From Spirochaetales bacterium (lineage in GTDB: Bacteria > Spirochaetota > Spirochaetia > SZUA-6 > DRHE01): a stretch of DNA of 7,275 bases. Below are positions 1-5,293 of the stretch, in pieces; within the stretch, counting starts at the first letter, position 1; every line of letters begins with the position of its first letter. The DNA lies in NCBI GenBank assembly GCA_016930895.1, contig JAFGFV010000145.1, forward strand, positions 1 through 7,275, written 5' to 3'. Below the pieces are notes generated by a model, which searched no databases, had not been told where the DNA came from, and saw nothing but the letters and a program-made list of their open reading frames with translations. The position numbers and the translations under genes are program-made.

Positions 1-101
1 CCGGCAGCCGGATCGTGTCGAACACCTTCCACTTCTCGGGCCTGCCTCTGATCCGGCAGGACGACGAGCTCAAGCTGTACGTCTACCGGATCGGTGGATA
101 G
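1..101 (+). CDS. C-terminal fragment of an unidentified protein, possibly a class I SAM-dependent methyltransferase
   Basis: This is the last 32 codons of a rightward gene whose start lies outside the window. The open frame runs from position 3 to a TAG at 99-101. The visible end reads R-I-V-S-N-T-F-H-F and later L-K-L-Y-V-Y-R-I-G-G. An 'R-(I/V)-V-S-x-x-F' strand followed by a closing L-Y-x-Y strand resembles the end of the Rossmann sheet in DOT1-like or related class I methyltransferases. That assignment comes from a short stretch of sequence and is tentative. Codon use (mostly G or C in third position) matches the other genes here, which supports real coding. It is separated from the next gene by 129 bp containing that gene's own promoter, so the two need not share a transcript. 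Confidence 0.55.
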   Translation, partial: GSRIVSNTFHFSGLPLIRQDDELKLYVYRIGG

Positions 102-164
102 GCACGGCGGCTCCGGGGCGCCGGCGCTTCGCGGTTTCTCCCAAGCACTTTTCTTCCCGGCACG

Positions 165-193
165 TTTACAGCCGCGCTCAGGCCTGCTATCCT
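165..193 (+). promoter_or_regulatory. Sigma-70-type promoter for the small membrane protein gene
   Basis: A -35 hexamer TTTACA (165-170) and a -10 hexamer TATCCT (188-193) are separated by exactly 17 bp. A TG placed one base before the -10 (185-186) gives an extended -10 element. Transcription would begin near position 200 and leave a leader of about 30 nt. The remaining upstream stretch (102-164) shows no gene and no convincing terminator for the preceding gene. A short T-rich run at 149-155 follows only weak GC-rich hairpin potential. Confidence 0.6.
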
Positions 194-230
194 GGGGTCA
201 ACGTCTGCTCGAACACGAGGGAGGTAAGCT

Positions 231-500
231 ATGCTGTTGGCTCTGCAGATCATCCTGATTGCCCTTCTGGTCGGAATTCTCGTCTATACCGCCATCATGT
301 ATTTCGCCACCAGCCGGACCTTCAAGGTGATGACCCTGCTCATCATCCTGATCGTCACCGTTCCGATCCTGGCCCTGTGCATCTACGTGTTCGTGTCCAG
401 GAGCTACGAGCCCCAGGTCAAGATGTGGGCTCTTGCTTCGGGCGCGGTGATCCTGGGCTTCTGGTTCAAGAGCCCCCTGGCGACCCTCCAGCAAGGCTGA
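231..500 (+). CDS. Small three-helix integral membrane protein of unknown function
   Basis: The 89-residue product is almost entirely hydrophobic. I see three likely membrane helices at about residues 2-25, 32-55 and 63-80. Short charged or polar links (S-R-T-F-K, and R-S-Y-E-P-Q-V-K) separate them, and the tail is short. No catalytic or binding motif is visible and I do not recognise the family. The ATG at 231 is well supported: GGGAGG lies at 219-224, six bases before it, and an extended -10 promoter lies just upstream. It has its own promoter and is followed by a convergent gene, so it is probably transcribed alone. Nothing links it to the sugar cluster further right. It could be a small envelope or stress protein, but the sequence does not say which. 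Confidence 0.75.
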   Translation: MLLALQIILIALLVGILVYTAIMYFATSRTFKVMTLLIILIVTVPILALCIYVFVSRSYEPQVKMWALASGAVILGFWFKSPLATLQQG

Positions 501-509
501 CGCCTGCCG

Positions 510-542
510 GGCCGGCCAAAGGGGCGAGGGGAGAGGCCGGCC
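510..542. terminator. GC-rich inverted repeat between convergent genes, possible shared transcription end
   Basis: Two copies of the self-complementary octamer GGCCGGCC (510-517 and 535-542) flank a 17-nt purine-rich loop. They can pair as an 8-bp all-GC stem on either strand. The repeat sits in the 60-bp gap between the stop of the membrane protein gene (498-500) and the stop of the leftward B3/B4 gene (561-563), which is where a bidirectional terminator is expected. No T tract follows on either strand, so it is not a classical intrinsic terminator. It may instead pause polymerase or protect 3' ends. Confidence 0.35.
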
Positions 543-560
543 GAGGCTCCCCGAGAGTCG

Positions 561-1253
561 CTAGATCTCGAACGCCGGCGCCGCTGCCGTGAGGACGCGG
601 GACGGGCCGGGCTCCCGCCAGGCCGCCCCGATTTCTCCTCTGAGGGCCTCGACCAGGGCGGGGATGTCTTCGCTCGCGCCCTCGTGCACGCCCTCGCTGA
701 CAATCAGGACGCGGCTGGTGGCCGGGCTCACCGTGGACAGGCCGCTCTGGCGGAAGGTCCACCGGCGGGCGTGGACGTTGTCGGAGGCGTCCGCGAAGAT
801 AACCTCACCCGGCGAGGGGCGCGCCACCTCTCCGCCGAAGCCCTGGTAGTGCTCCTGCCCCCCGGCCCGCCGGACGAGCAGGAAGCCCTCCACCCGGTCC
901 AGATCGAACACCGCCACCGGAAGGGCGAAGGCCAGGGAAACGGCGTTGCACAGGTCCACGAGGGGGTGGACCCGCGGGAGGGTCCCCTCGCGACGGAAAC
1001 GCCGCAGGAGGGCCTCGGCGGCGGAGCGATACTGGGTGGGCTTGAGCCCCATCTGGGCGTAGACGCGCCTCGAGGCGGCCACCTCGGGAAGCTCACTCTC
1101 CGATCCACTCTCGAGTCGGCGGCGGGCCCGTTCGTGCCAGGGCTCGAGGGCCCCGGTTACATCCGGGGTTCCGTCGAGCCCCACGGCCGCGAACACCCCC
1201 GGGACGAGCTGCGGGAACTCCCGCCAGATGTCATCCGAATGCCGGAAGGTCAT
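561..1253 (-). CDS. Solo B3/B4-domain protein (relative of the Phe-tRNA synthetase beta-chain editing domain)
   Basis: The 230-residue protein matches the free-standing B3/B4 family. In phenylalanyl-tRNA synthetase the B3/B4 module of the beta chain hydrolyses mischarged Tyr-tRNA(Phe). The function of solo versions is not settled; tRNA or aminoacyl-tRNA binding or deacylation is the usual suggestion. Family landmarks in order are G-L-K-P-T-Q-Y-R-S-A-A-E-A-L-L-R-R (69-85), L-P-R-V-H-P-L-V-D-L-C-N-A-V-S-L (92-107), a P-V-A-V-F-D-L-D segment (112-119), P-G-E-V-I-F-A-D (148-155) and A-R-R-W-T-F-R-Q-S (162-170). Length is normal for the family, with no sign of damage. No signal peptide is present, so it is cytoplasmic. 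The start lies only 10 bp after the ROK stop codon and has no strong ribosome binding site, which suggests an operon with coupled translation. Confidence 0.85.
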   Translation of the reverse strand: MTFRHSDDIWREFPQLVPGVFAAVGLDGTPDVTGALEPWHERARRRLESGSESELPEVAASRRVYAQMGLKPTQYRSAAEALLRRFRREGTLPRVHPLVDLCNAVSLAFALPVAVFDLDRVEGFLLVRRAGGQEHYQGFGGEVARPSPGEVIFADASDNVHARRWTFRQSGLSTVSPATSRVLIVSEGVHEGASEDIPALVEALRGEIGAAWREPGPSRVLTAAAPAFEI

Positions 1254-1263
1254 GGCCGAGTGC

Positions 1264-2547
1264 TCACGGCGCGAACACGTGATCCATGGCTATGAGGGCG
1301 CTGCCCAGGGCCGAGGCATCGACCCCGAGCCGTGACACCCGGAGCTCCAGGTCGTCGATGATGCCCATCATGGTGCAGCGGCGCAGCGCCTCGTCGACGG
1401 CGTCCAGCAGGACCTTGCCGGCGTTCATCAGGCCCCCGCCGAGGACGATGAGGGAGGGGTTGAGCAGGTTCGCGGCATTGGCCAGGGCCGCCCCGATGTG
1501 GGCGCCGGCCCGCCGGAGCAGCATCGTGGAGAAGGTGTCGTTCATGCTGGCCGCGATCGCCACGTCCTGGGCCGTGAGGGAGTCGATCTTCCCGTGGGTC
1601 AGGCGCCCCAGCAGCTCCGAGCGACCCTCGGCCAGGCCGGCGGCCGCCTGGCGGGCGATGCCCCTGCCCGAGGCCAGGGTCTCCAGGCAGCCCCGCCTGC
1701 CGCAGGTGCAGGGGGGGCCGTCCGGGTCGACCACGATATGCCCGATCTCCCCGGCCTTGTATCCCGCGCCGGTGAGGACCTGGCCGTCCAGGAAGATGGC
1801 CATGCCGATGCCGTGGCCCAGGTCCAGGGCCAGAAAGTCGTCTGCGTGCCGCGCCTCCCCGAGCCAGCGCTCGGCCACGCCGAAGGCACGGGAGCAATCC
1901 TCGAGATAGATCGGCCTGCGGAACTCGGCCCAGAAGATCTCCCGGATCCTGATCTCCCGCCAACCGGGAATGTTTTCCGCCACCAGCGACACGCCTGTCT
2001 CGGGATTCACGAAGCCGGGAACGCAGATCCCGATGGCCTGCACCTCCGCCGTGGCCTTGGACGAGGCTACCAGGCTGCGGCAGATCGTCTGCATCTGCTC
2101 GAGAATGAGCTCCACGGGCAACTCGGGCCGGATCTCGAAGAACACCCGATCGAGCACCTCACCGTTCAGGTCCGTGAGCAGGCCGATGATGTGGGTCGCC
2201 CCCAGGTCGAGCCCCAGGAAGTTGCTGTGAGCGCCGTTGACCTTCAGAATCTCCCGGCGGCGCCCGGCGCGGGATTCGCGGCTTCCCGCGGTGACGAGCA
2301 GGGAGCGTGCCAGCAGATCGGCCACCAGGGTCGAGACGGTCTTCTTGTCGATCCCGAGCTCCTCCACGAGCTCCAGGCGGGAGGCCTCGCCGAGCTCCCG
2401 GAGCAGGTTGAGGACCTGGAGCCGACGATCCGAACGAGCAAGGATTGGCTTGGCTGCGGAGTTTCGGTCCGTGATCGTGCCTTTCCTCCCCCCCCCGTGC
2501 GCAGGCTTGCGGAGCAGTATAGCCTGCCTGTGCGGCGGCGTCAACAT
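1264..2547 (-). CDS. ROK-family transcriptional repressor (winged helix plus sugar kinase-like domain)
   Basis: This is a DNA-binding repressor of the NagC/Mlc/XylR type, in which sugar binding to a kinase-like fold releases DNA. Residue numbers follow the ATG at 2547 (427 aa). A winged helix-turn-helix lies at about 41-102 (S-R-L-E-L-V-E-E-L-G-I-D-K-K-T-V-S). The ROK domain follows with the phosphate loop D-L-G-A-T-H (114-119), G-E-I-G-H (266-270) and the zinc motif C-T-C-G-R-R-G-C-L-E (280-289). Glycine-rich G-G-G-L-M-N-A-G lies near the end. The usual N-D-A-N-A-A segment is Y-L-E-D-C-S-R-A (214-221), which keeps the Asp. Whether it retains kinase activity is unknown. The start is uncertain. 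ATG 2547 overlaps the -35 of the apparent promoter, and no ATG, GTG or TTG lies in frame between the transcript start and the helix-turn-helix. A good GGAGG (2484-2488) precedes in-frame ACG (2476-2478) and ATC (2473-2475), which would give about 403 residues, the usual length. The gene is divergent from the aminotransferase operon, its most likely target. Confidence 0.9.
   Translation of the reverse strand: MLTPPHRQAILLRKPAHGGGRKGTITDRNSAAKPILARSDRRLQVLNLLRELGEASRLELVEELGIDKKTVSTLVADLLARSLLVTAGSRESRAGRRREILKVNGAHSNFLGLDLGATHIIGLLTDLNGEVLDRVFFEIRPELPVELILEQMQTICRSLVASSKATAEVQAIGICVPGFVNPETGVSLVAENIPGWREIRIREIFWAEFRRPIYLEDCSRAFGVAERWLGEARHADDFLALDLGHGIGMAIFLDGQVLTGAGYKAGEIGHIVVDPDGPPCTCGRRGCLETLASGRGIARQAAAGLAEGRSELLGRLTHGKIDSLTAQDVAIAASMNDTFSTMLLRRAGAHIGAALANAANLLNPSLIVLGGGLMNAGKVLLDAVDEALRRCTMMGIIDDLELRVSRLGVDASALGSALIAMDHVFAP
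2484..2488 (-). promoter_or_regulatory. Ribosome binding site that points to a downstream, non-canonical ROK start
   Basis: Read on the minus strand, GGAGGAAAGG follows a nine-base G run. Counting from GGAGG, an in-frame ACG begins after 6 nt and an in-frame ATC after 9 nt; both spacings suit initiation. No ATG, GTG or TTG is within reach in any frame. The site lies about 20 nt inside the predicted transcript, as expected for a real initiation signal. Confidence 0.45.
2516..2544 (-). promoter_or_regulatory. Sigma-70-type promoter of the ROK / B3-B4 operon
   Basis: On the minus strand the -35 is TTGACG (2539-2544) and the -10 is TATACT (2516-2521), with a 17-bp spacer. Each hexamer is one base from consensus. 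Transcription would start near 2509, giving a leader of about 30 nt before the ribosome binding site. Just upstream, a short palindrome GCTC-AC-GAGC (2553-2562) could bind a regulator, though it is only 4 bp per arm. Confidence 0.65.
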
Positions 2548-2640
2548 TACATGCTCACGAGCTACAAAACTAGCAATTAGAGTACGTTTTCTTATTAATC
2601 CATGCATTCGGCGCAAGCGAGGTTCAATATTTGGTTTTGG

Positions 2641-2668
2641 TTGACAAACAGGGCAGAAAAGCTATAAT
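2641..2668 (+). promoter_or_regulatory. Consensus sigma-70 promoter of the aminotransferase / dehydrogenase / ABC transporter cluster
   Basis: TTGACA (2641-2646) and TATAAT (2663-2668) both match the consensus exactly and are separated by 16 bp. An AT-rich tract lies directly upstream and may act as an UP element. The small palindrome TTTG-GTTGA-CAAA overlaps the -35 and could be part of an operator. Transcription should begin near 2675 and leave a leader of about 55 nt. A promoter this strong would need repression, which fits the divergent ROK gene. Confidence 0.8.
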
Positions 2669-2683
2669 GGTGCCATCCGGGGA

Positions 2684-2698
2684 GGCGCTCCGGGCGCC
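2684..2698 (+). other. Small hairpin in the leader of the aminotransferase operon
   Basis: GGCGC (2684-2688) and GCGCC (2694-2698) can pair around a 5-nt loop, about 10 nt after the predicted transcript start. An overlapping alternative, GGAG with CTCC (2681-2691), is also possible. The structure is short and has no T tract. It could stabilise the 5' end or be part of an operator, or be chance in GC-rich DNA. Confidence 0.25.
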
Positions 2699-2729
2699 CA
2701 AGGGCACAGAGCTCCAGCGGAGAGGGTGC

Positions 2730-4064
2730 ATGTCCATGAGCGAAAGACTGGCCATCGACGGCGGCAAGCCGGTGGTCGATCCGTCGACAATCAAACCCTG
2801 GCCGGTGATCGACGAGCGCGACCGAACTGCGGTCCTGCGGGCACTGGAGGGCGACTACCTCTGCGGGGGCGAGGCTCCGGAGGCCAGGGCGTTGGAGCAA
2901 GAGTGGGCGCGCTACGTCGGGCGCAGGTATTGCCTGACCACCTCCAGCGGCACGGCGGCTCTGCACATGGCCCTGGCTGCCCTGAACATCGGGCCGGGGG
3001 ACGAGGTCATCGTTCCCTCGTACACCTTCCTGGCCAGCGCCTCCTGCGTTCTCCATGCGGGGGCCATCCCCGTGTTCGTGGACATCGACCGCAGGACCTA
3101 CACCATGGATCCGGCGCAGATCGAGGCCAGGATCTCCGAGCACACCAAGGCCGTCATCCCCGTCCACCTTCACGGCCTGTGCGCGGACATGGACCCGATC
3201 CGCGAAGTGGCCCGCAAGCACGAGCTCCACGTCATCGAGGACGCCTGCCAGGCCCACGGAGCGGAGTACAAGGGCAGGAAGGCCGGCAACCTGGGGGATT
3301 TGGCCGCCTTCAGCCTGAACAGCTCCAAGAACCTCTGCGCGGGGGAGGGGGGTCTTCTGGTCATGGACGACCAGACCTGCTTCGCCAGGGCTGGGATGCT
3401 GAGGATGTTCGGGGACGAGATCGACGACGAAACGCGCTTGAGGGTGTACAACGCCTCGATTCTGGGCTACATGTACCGCAACCAGGAGCTCCCGGCCGCC
3501 TTGACCCGGTCCCAGCTGGGGCGCCTGGACGAGAACAACGCGATCCGTATCCGCAACTGCGATTACCTCACCGAGAACCTGCAGGGGATCCCGGGGCTCC
3601 ACACGCCCTACGTGCCCAAGGGGTACAAGCACGTCTACTGGATGTATATCGTGGAGTTCCATCCGGAGGAGACGGACACCGGCCTGAGCCCCGAGGAGTT
3701 CCGCATCGGGGCGGAAAAGGCCCTCTTTGCCGAGGGGGTTCAGCTCGGGCAGTGGCAGACCATGCCGGTGCCCGCCCAGGACCTCTTCCAGACCAAGGCC
3801 GGCTACTCCAACAGCGGCTTCCCCTGGAGCGCCACCGAGCGGGGCAGGAGCATGGTGTACAGGGCCCAAGACTACCCGAACGCCGTGGAGCTGTGCCGGC
3901 GCTACACCGCGGTGGTCGGTCACACCCCGCCCAACGGTCTGGAGCTCATGGAGAAGTACGTGGCGGCCTTCAGAAAGGTCTTCTCCAACCTGGACGTGGT
4001 CGAAAAACACCGGAGGGACACGCTCCCGGCCCACTACAGCGGCAAGCTGTTCCGAGCCAAGTAG
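2730..4064 (+). CDS. DegT/DnrJ/EryC1/StrS-family PLP-dependent sugar aminotransferase
   Basis: The 444-residue protein is a fold-type I aminotransferase of the family that moves an amino group between glutamate or glutamine and a keto sugar or keto cyclitol. Visible landmarks are T-S-S-G-T-A-A-L (71-78, phosphate site), D-E-V-I-V-P-S-Y-T-F (91-100), V-I-E-D-A-C-Q-A-H-G-A (168-178, with D171 to the PLP ring nitrogen) and F-S-L-N-S-S-K-N-L-C-A-G-E-G-G (194-208). K200 is the Schiff-base lysine. R-N-Q-E-L-P-A-A (250-257) fits the family's conserved substrate-side segment. The in-frame ATG at 2631 is rejected because it precedes the -35. ATG 2730 follows GGAGAGGG (2719-2726), and ATG 2736, with better spacing, is an equal alternative. 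Known members mostly make antibiotic or surface amino sugars. Here the gene heads an importer cluster, so a catabolic role in removing the amino group is possible but inferred. The exact substrate is unknown. Confidence 0.92.
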   Translation: MSMSERLAIDGGKPVVDPSTIKPWPVIDERDRTAVLRALEGDYLCGGEAPEARALEQEWARYVGRRYCLTTSSGTAALHMALAALNIGPGDEVIVPSYTFLASASCVLHAGAIPVFVDIDRRTYTMDPAQIEARISEHTKAVIPVHLHGLCADMDPIREVARKHELHVIEDACQAHGAEYKGRKAGNLGDLAAFSLNSSKNLCAGEGGLLVMDDQTCFARAGMLRMFGDEIDDETRLRVYNASILGYMYRNQELPAALTRSQLGRLDENNAIRIRNCDYLTENLQGIPGLHTPYVPKGYKHVYWMYIVEFHPEETDTGLSPEEFRIGAEKALFAEGVQLGQWQTMPVPAQDLFQTKAGYSNSGFPWSATERGRSMVYRAQDYPNAVELCRRYTAVVGHTPPNGLELMEKYVAAFRKVFSNLDVVEKHRRDTLPAHYSGKLFRAK

Positions 4065-4076
4065 GGAGCAGAGGCG

Positions 4077-5105
4077 GTGAAAGCGCTGTTCGCCCGTAAG
4101 GGCTTCGAGTTCAAGATCGAAGAGAGCGAGCCTCGCAAGCCGGGGCGCGACGAGGTGCTCGTCAAGGTCCATGCCTGCGGGGTCTGCGGCACCGACCTGC
4201 ATTTTGCCCGGGACTGGAGCGAGGGATGGGCTCCCCTCGGGCACGAGATCGCCGCGGAAGTCCTCGAGGTAGGGGAGGGCAACGTGCCTTACCGGCCCGG
4301 AGAGAAGGTCATCGTCGAGGACGTGGCCCTGTGCGGGGTCTGCGAGGACTGCAAGTCCGGCAGGACCCAGTTCTGTCGCAACATGTACGACCTGGGCGGG
4401 CAGCCCGGGATGGCCGAGACCCTTACCGTCAACCACCACCTGCTGGACCGCTTGGACGGCATCTCGTGGGAGCACGCCACCCTGGTGGAGCCTTTGGCCG
4501 TGGCCTACAACATGGTGCTCAAGGCGAAGATCCCGCTTGGGGGCAACGTGGTGGTCATGGGGCCCGGGCCGATCGGCCTGATGTGCGTGCGTCTGGTCAA
4601 GATGCGGGGCGCCGCGAGGGTGGTCCTGGTGGGAACCACTCACACTCAGGTCCGGGAGGCGGCCCGCTTCGAGGTGGGCCGCGAGTTCGGGGCCGACGAA
4701 ATCGTGGAGGCCGTGGAGGAGGATGCAGTCGCGCGGGTGAGGGAGATCTTCCCCAAGGGGGCCGACAGCGTCCTGGTGACCTCGCCGCCGGCCACTCTGC
4801 CCCAGGGGATCAGGCTCTCCCGCTTCGGCGGCACGGTGACCTTCATCGGCATCAATCTCGGCGGCAGGAGCCGGGTGGAAGTGGACGTGAACGAGCTGAT
4901 CTTCAACAAGATCAGCCTGGTTCCGACCTTTGCTGAGCCGGCCCAGAACTTCCCGGAGACCATCAAGCTGCTGCAGCGTGGGCTCGTCGGCGCCTCGAGG
5001 CTGGTCACCACCACCTTCGGCTTCGAGGAAGCCCGGGAGGTGTTCATGAGGAGCGACAACGGCGAAGAGCCGATCATTAAGGCCGTGCTGGTGCCCGGGA
5101 AGTAG
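4077..5105 (+). CDS. Zinc-dependent medium-chain alcohol/polyol dehydrogenase
   Basis: The 342-residue enzyme belongs to the sorbitol / L-threonine dehydrogenase branch of the MDR family, which oxidises a secondary hydroxyl to a ketone with NAD(P). Catalytic zinc ligands are visible as C37 in C-G-V-C-G-T-D-L-H (34-42) and H56-E57 in G-H-E. The structural zinc lobe is complete, with C86, C89, C92 and C100. The dinucleotide loop is M-G-P-G-P-I-G (161-167). After the second strand the sequence is V-V-L-V-G-T-T-H-T (182-190), without the Asp that usually selects NAD, so NADP use is possible. The start is GTG at 4077, with GGAG 7 nt before it, 12 bp after the aminotransferase stop, so the two are co-transcribed. 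The pairing suggests that it makes or consumes the keto compound used by the aminotransferase. The substrate cannot be named. Confidence 0.92.
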   Translation: MKALFARKGFEFKIEESEPRKPGRDEVLVKVHACGVCGTDLHFARDWSEGWAPLGHEIAAEVLEVGEGNVPYRPGEKVIVEDVALCGVCEDCKSGRTQFCRNMYDLGGQPGMAETLTVNHHLLDRLDGISWEHATLVEPLAVAYNMVLKAKIPLGGNVVVMGPGPIGLMCVRLVKMRGAARVVLVGTTHTQVREAARFEVGREFGADEIVEAVEEDAVARVREIFPKGADSVLVTSPPATLPQGIRLSRFGGTVTFIGINLGGRSRVEVDVNELIFNKISLVPTFAEPAQNFPETIKLLQRGLVGASRLVTTTFGFEEAREVFMRSDNGEEPIIKAVLVPGK

Positions 5106-5106
5106 C

Positions 5107-5188
5107 GCGGGCCTGTCGCGGGAACGCGGGCCTGCCGCGGGAACCCGGGCCTGCCGCGGGAACGCGGACCTGCCGCGGGAACCCGGGC
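5107..5188 (+). repeat. Tandem 19-bp repeat, four full copies plus a partial fifth
   Basis: The unit is close to GCGGGCCTGCCGCGGGAAC. Copies lie at 5107-5125, 5126-5144, 5145-5163 and 5164-5182, with six bases of a fifth at 5183-5188. Differences are few: T for C in copy 1, C for the first G in copies 3 and 5, and A for G in copy 4. Copies 1 and 2 can each fold into a 5-bp stem (CGCGG with CCGCG) around GCCTG. In copy 1 the change turns a G-C pair into G-U, so pairing survives. The array begins one base after the dehydrogenase stop codon and lies before the binding-protein gene. Confidence 0.9.
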
Positions 5189-5189
5189 G

Positions 5190-5199
5190 AAAGGAGGTG
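5190..5199 (+). other. Extended Shine-Dalgarno-like sequence without a start codon
   Basis: AAAGGAGGTG lies directly after the tandem repeat and is almost fully complementary to the 3' end of 16S rRNA. No ATG or TTG follows at working distance. The only nearby GTG (within the site itself) meets a TGA two codons later. A second GGAGG-like motif (5207-5212) is also followed by no usable start. It may be a remnant of a lost gene start or a ribosome standby site. Confidence 0.4.
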
Positions 5200-5237
5200 G
5201 TCTGACGGAGGAACCATCCCGTCACTTTCCGAGAATG

Positions 5238-5259
5238 CAGGGTTGCGCCTTGCACCCTG
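5238..5259 (+). other. Isolated hairpin upstream of the binding-protein gene
   Basis: CAGGGT (5238-5243) pairs with ACCCTG (5254-5259). After a single bulged T the inner GC pairs with GC, closing a 5-nt loop. No T run follows, so it is not an intrinsic terminator. It lies 34 nt before the ATG of the binding-protein gene. It could be an mRNA-stabilising or processing structure, or a protein-binding palindrome. No convincing promoter was found in this gap. Confidence 0.4.
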
Positions 5260-5293
5260 TCTCGAAGCCCTGACCCATACTTAAGGAGGAAAC

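Noticed and set aside
102..160. Intrinsic terminator after the first gene
   Set aside because: Only a 4-bp GC stem (CCGG-GGCG-CCGG) is visible, and the T-rich run is more than 20 bp further on and interrupted.
684..1295. A 203-codon plus-strand frame opposite the B3/B4 gene
   Set aside because: The minus-strand protein matches B3/B4 landmarks throughout. The plus frame has no ribosome binding site and a shadow composition.
1498..2580. A 360-codon plus-strand frame opposite the ROK gene
   Set aside because: The ROK gene on the other strand has the helix-turn-helix, phosphate loop and zinc motif. This frame has none and a skewed composition.
2631..2729. Upstream start (ATG 2631) for the aminotransferase
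   Set aside because: It lies before the -35 of a consensus promoter and would not be transcribed from it. The added residues do not resemble the family N-terminus, which begins near L-A-I-D-G-G-K-P.
5107..5188. CRISPR array
   Set aside because: The 19-bp units abut directly with no unique spacers, and no cas gene is present.
2595..5255. An 886-codon open frame on the minus strand opposite the aminotransferase and dehydrogenase genes
   Set aside because: Its translation is low in complexity, rich in His, Pro and Gly, and has no domain. Both plus-strand genes beneath it have complete families and motifs. Long antisense frames arise from GC-rich third positions.
5235..5273. Small ORF of 12 codons starting at ATG 5235 between the dehydrogenase and the binding protein
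   Set aside because: It has no ribosome binding site, coincides with the hairpin and has no coding signature.
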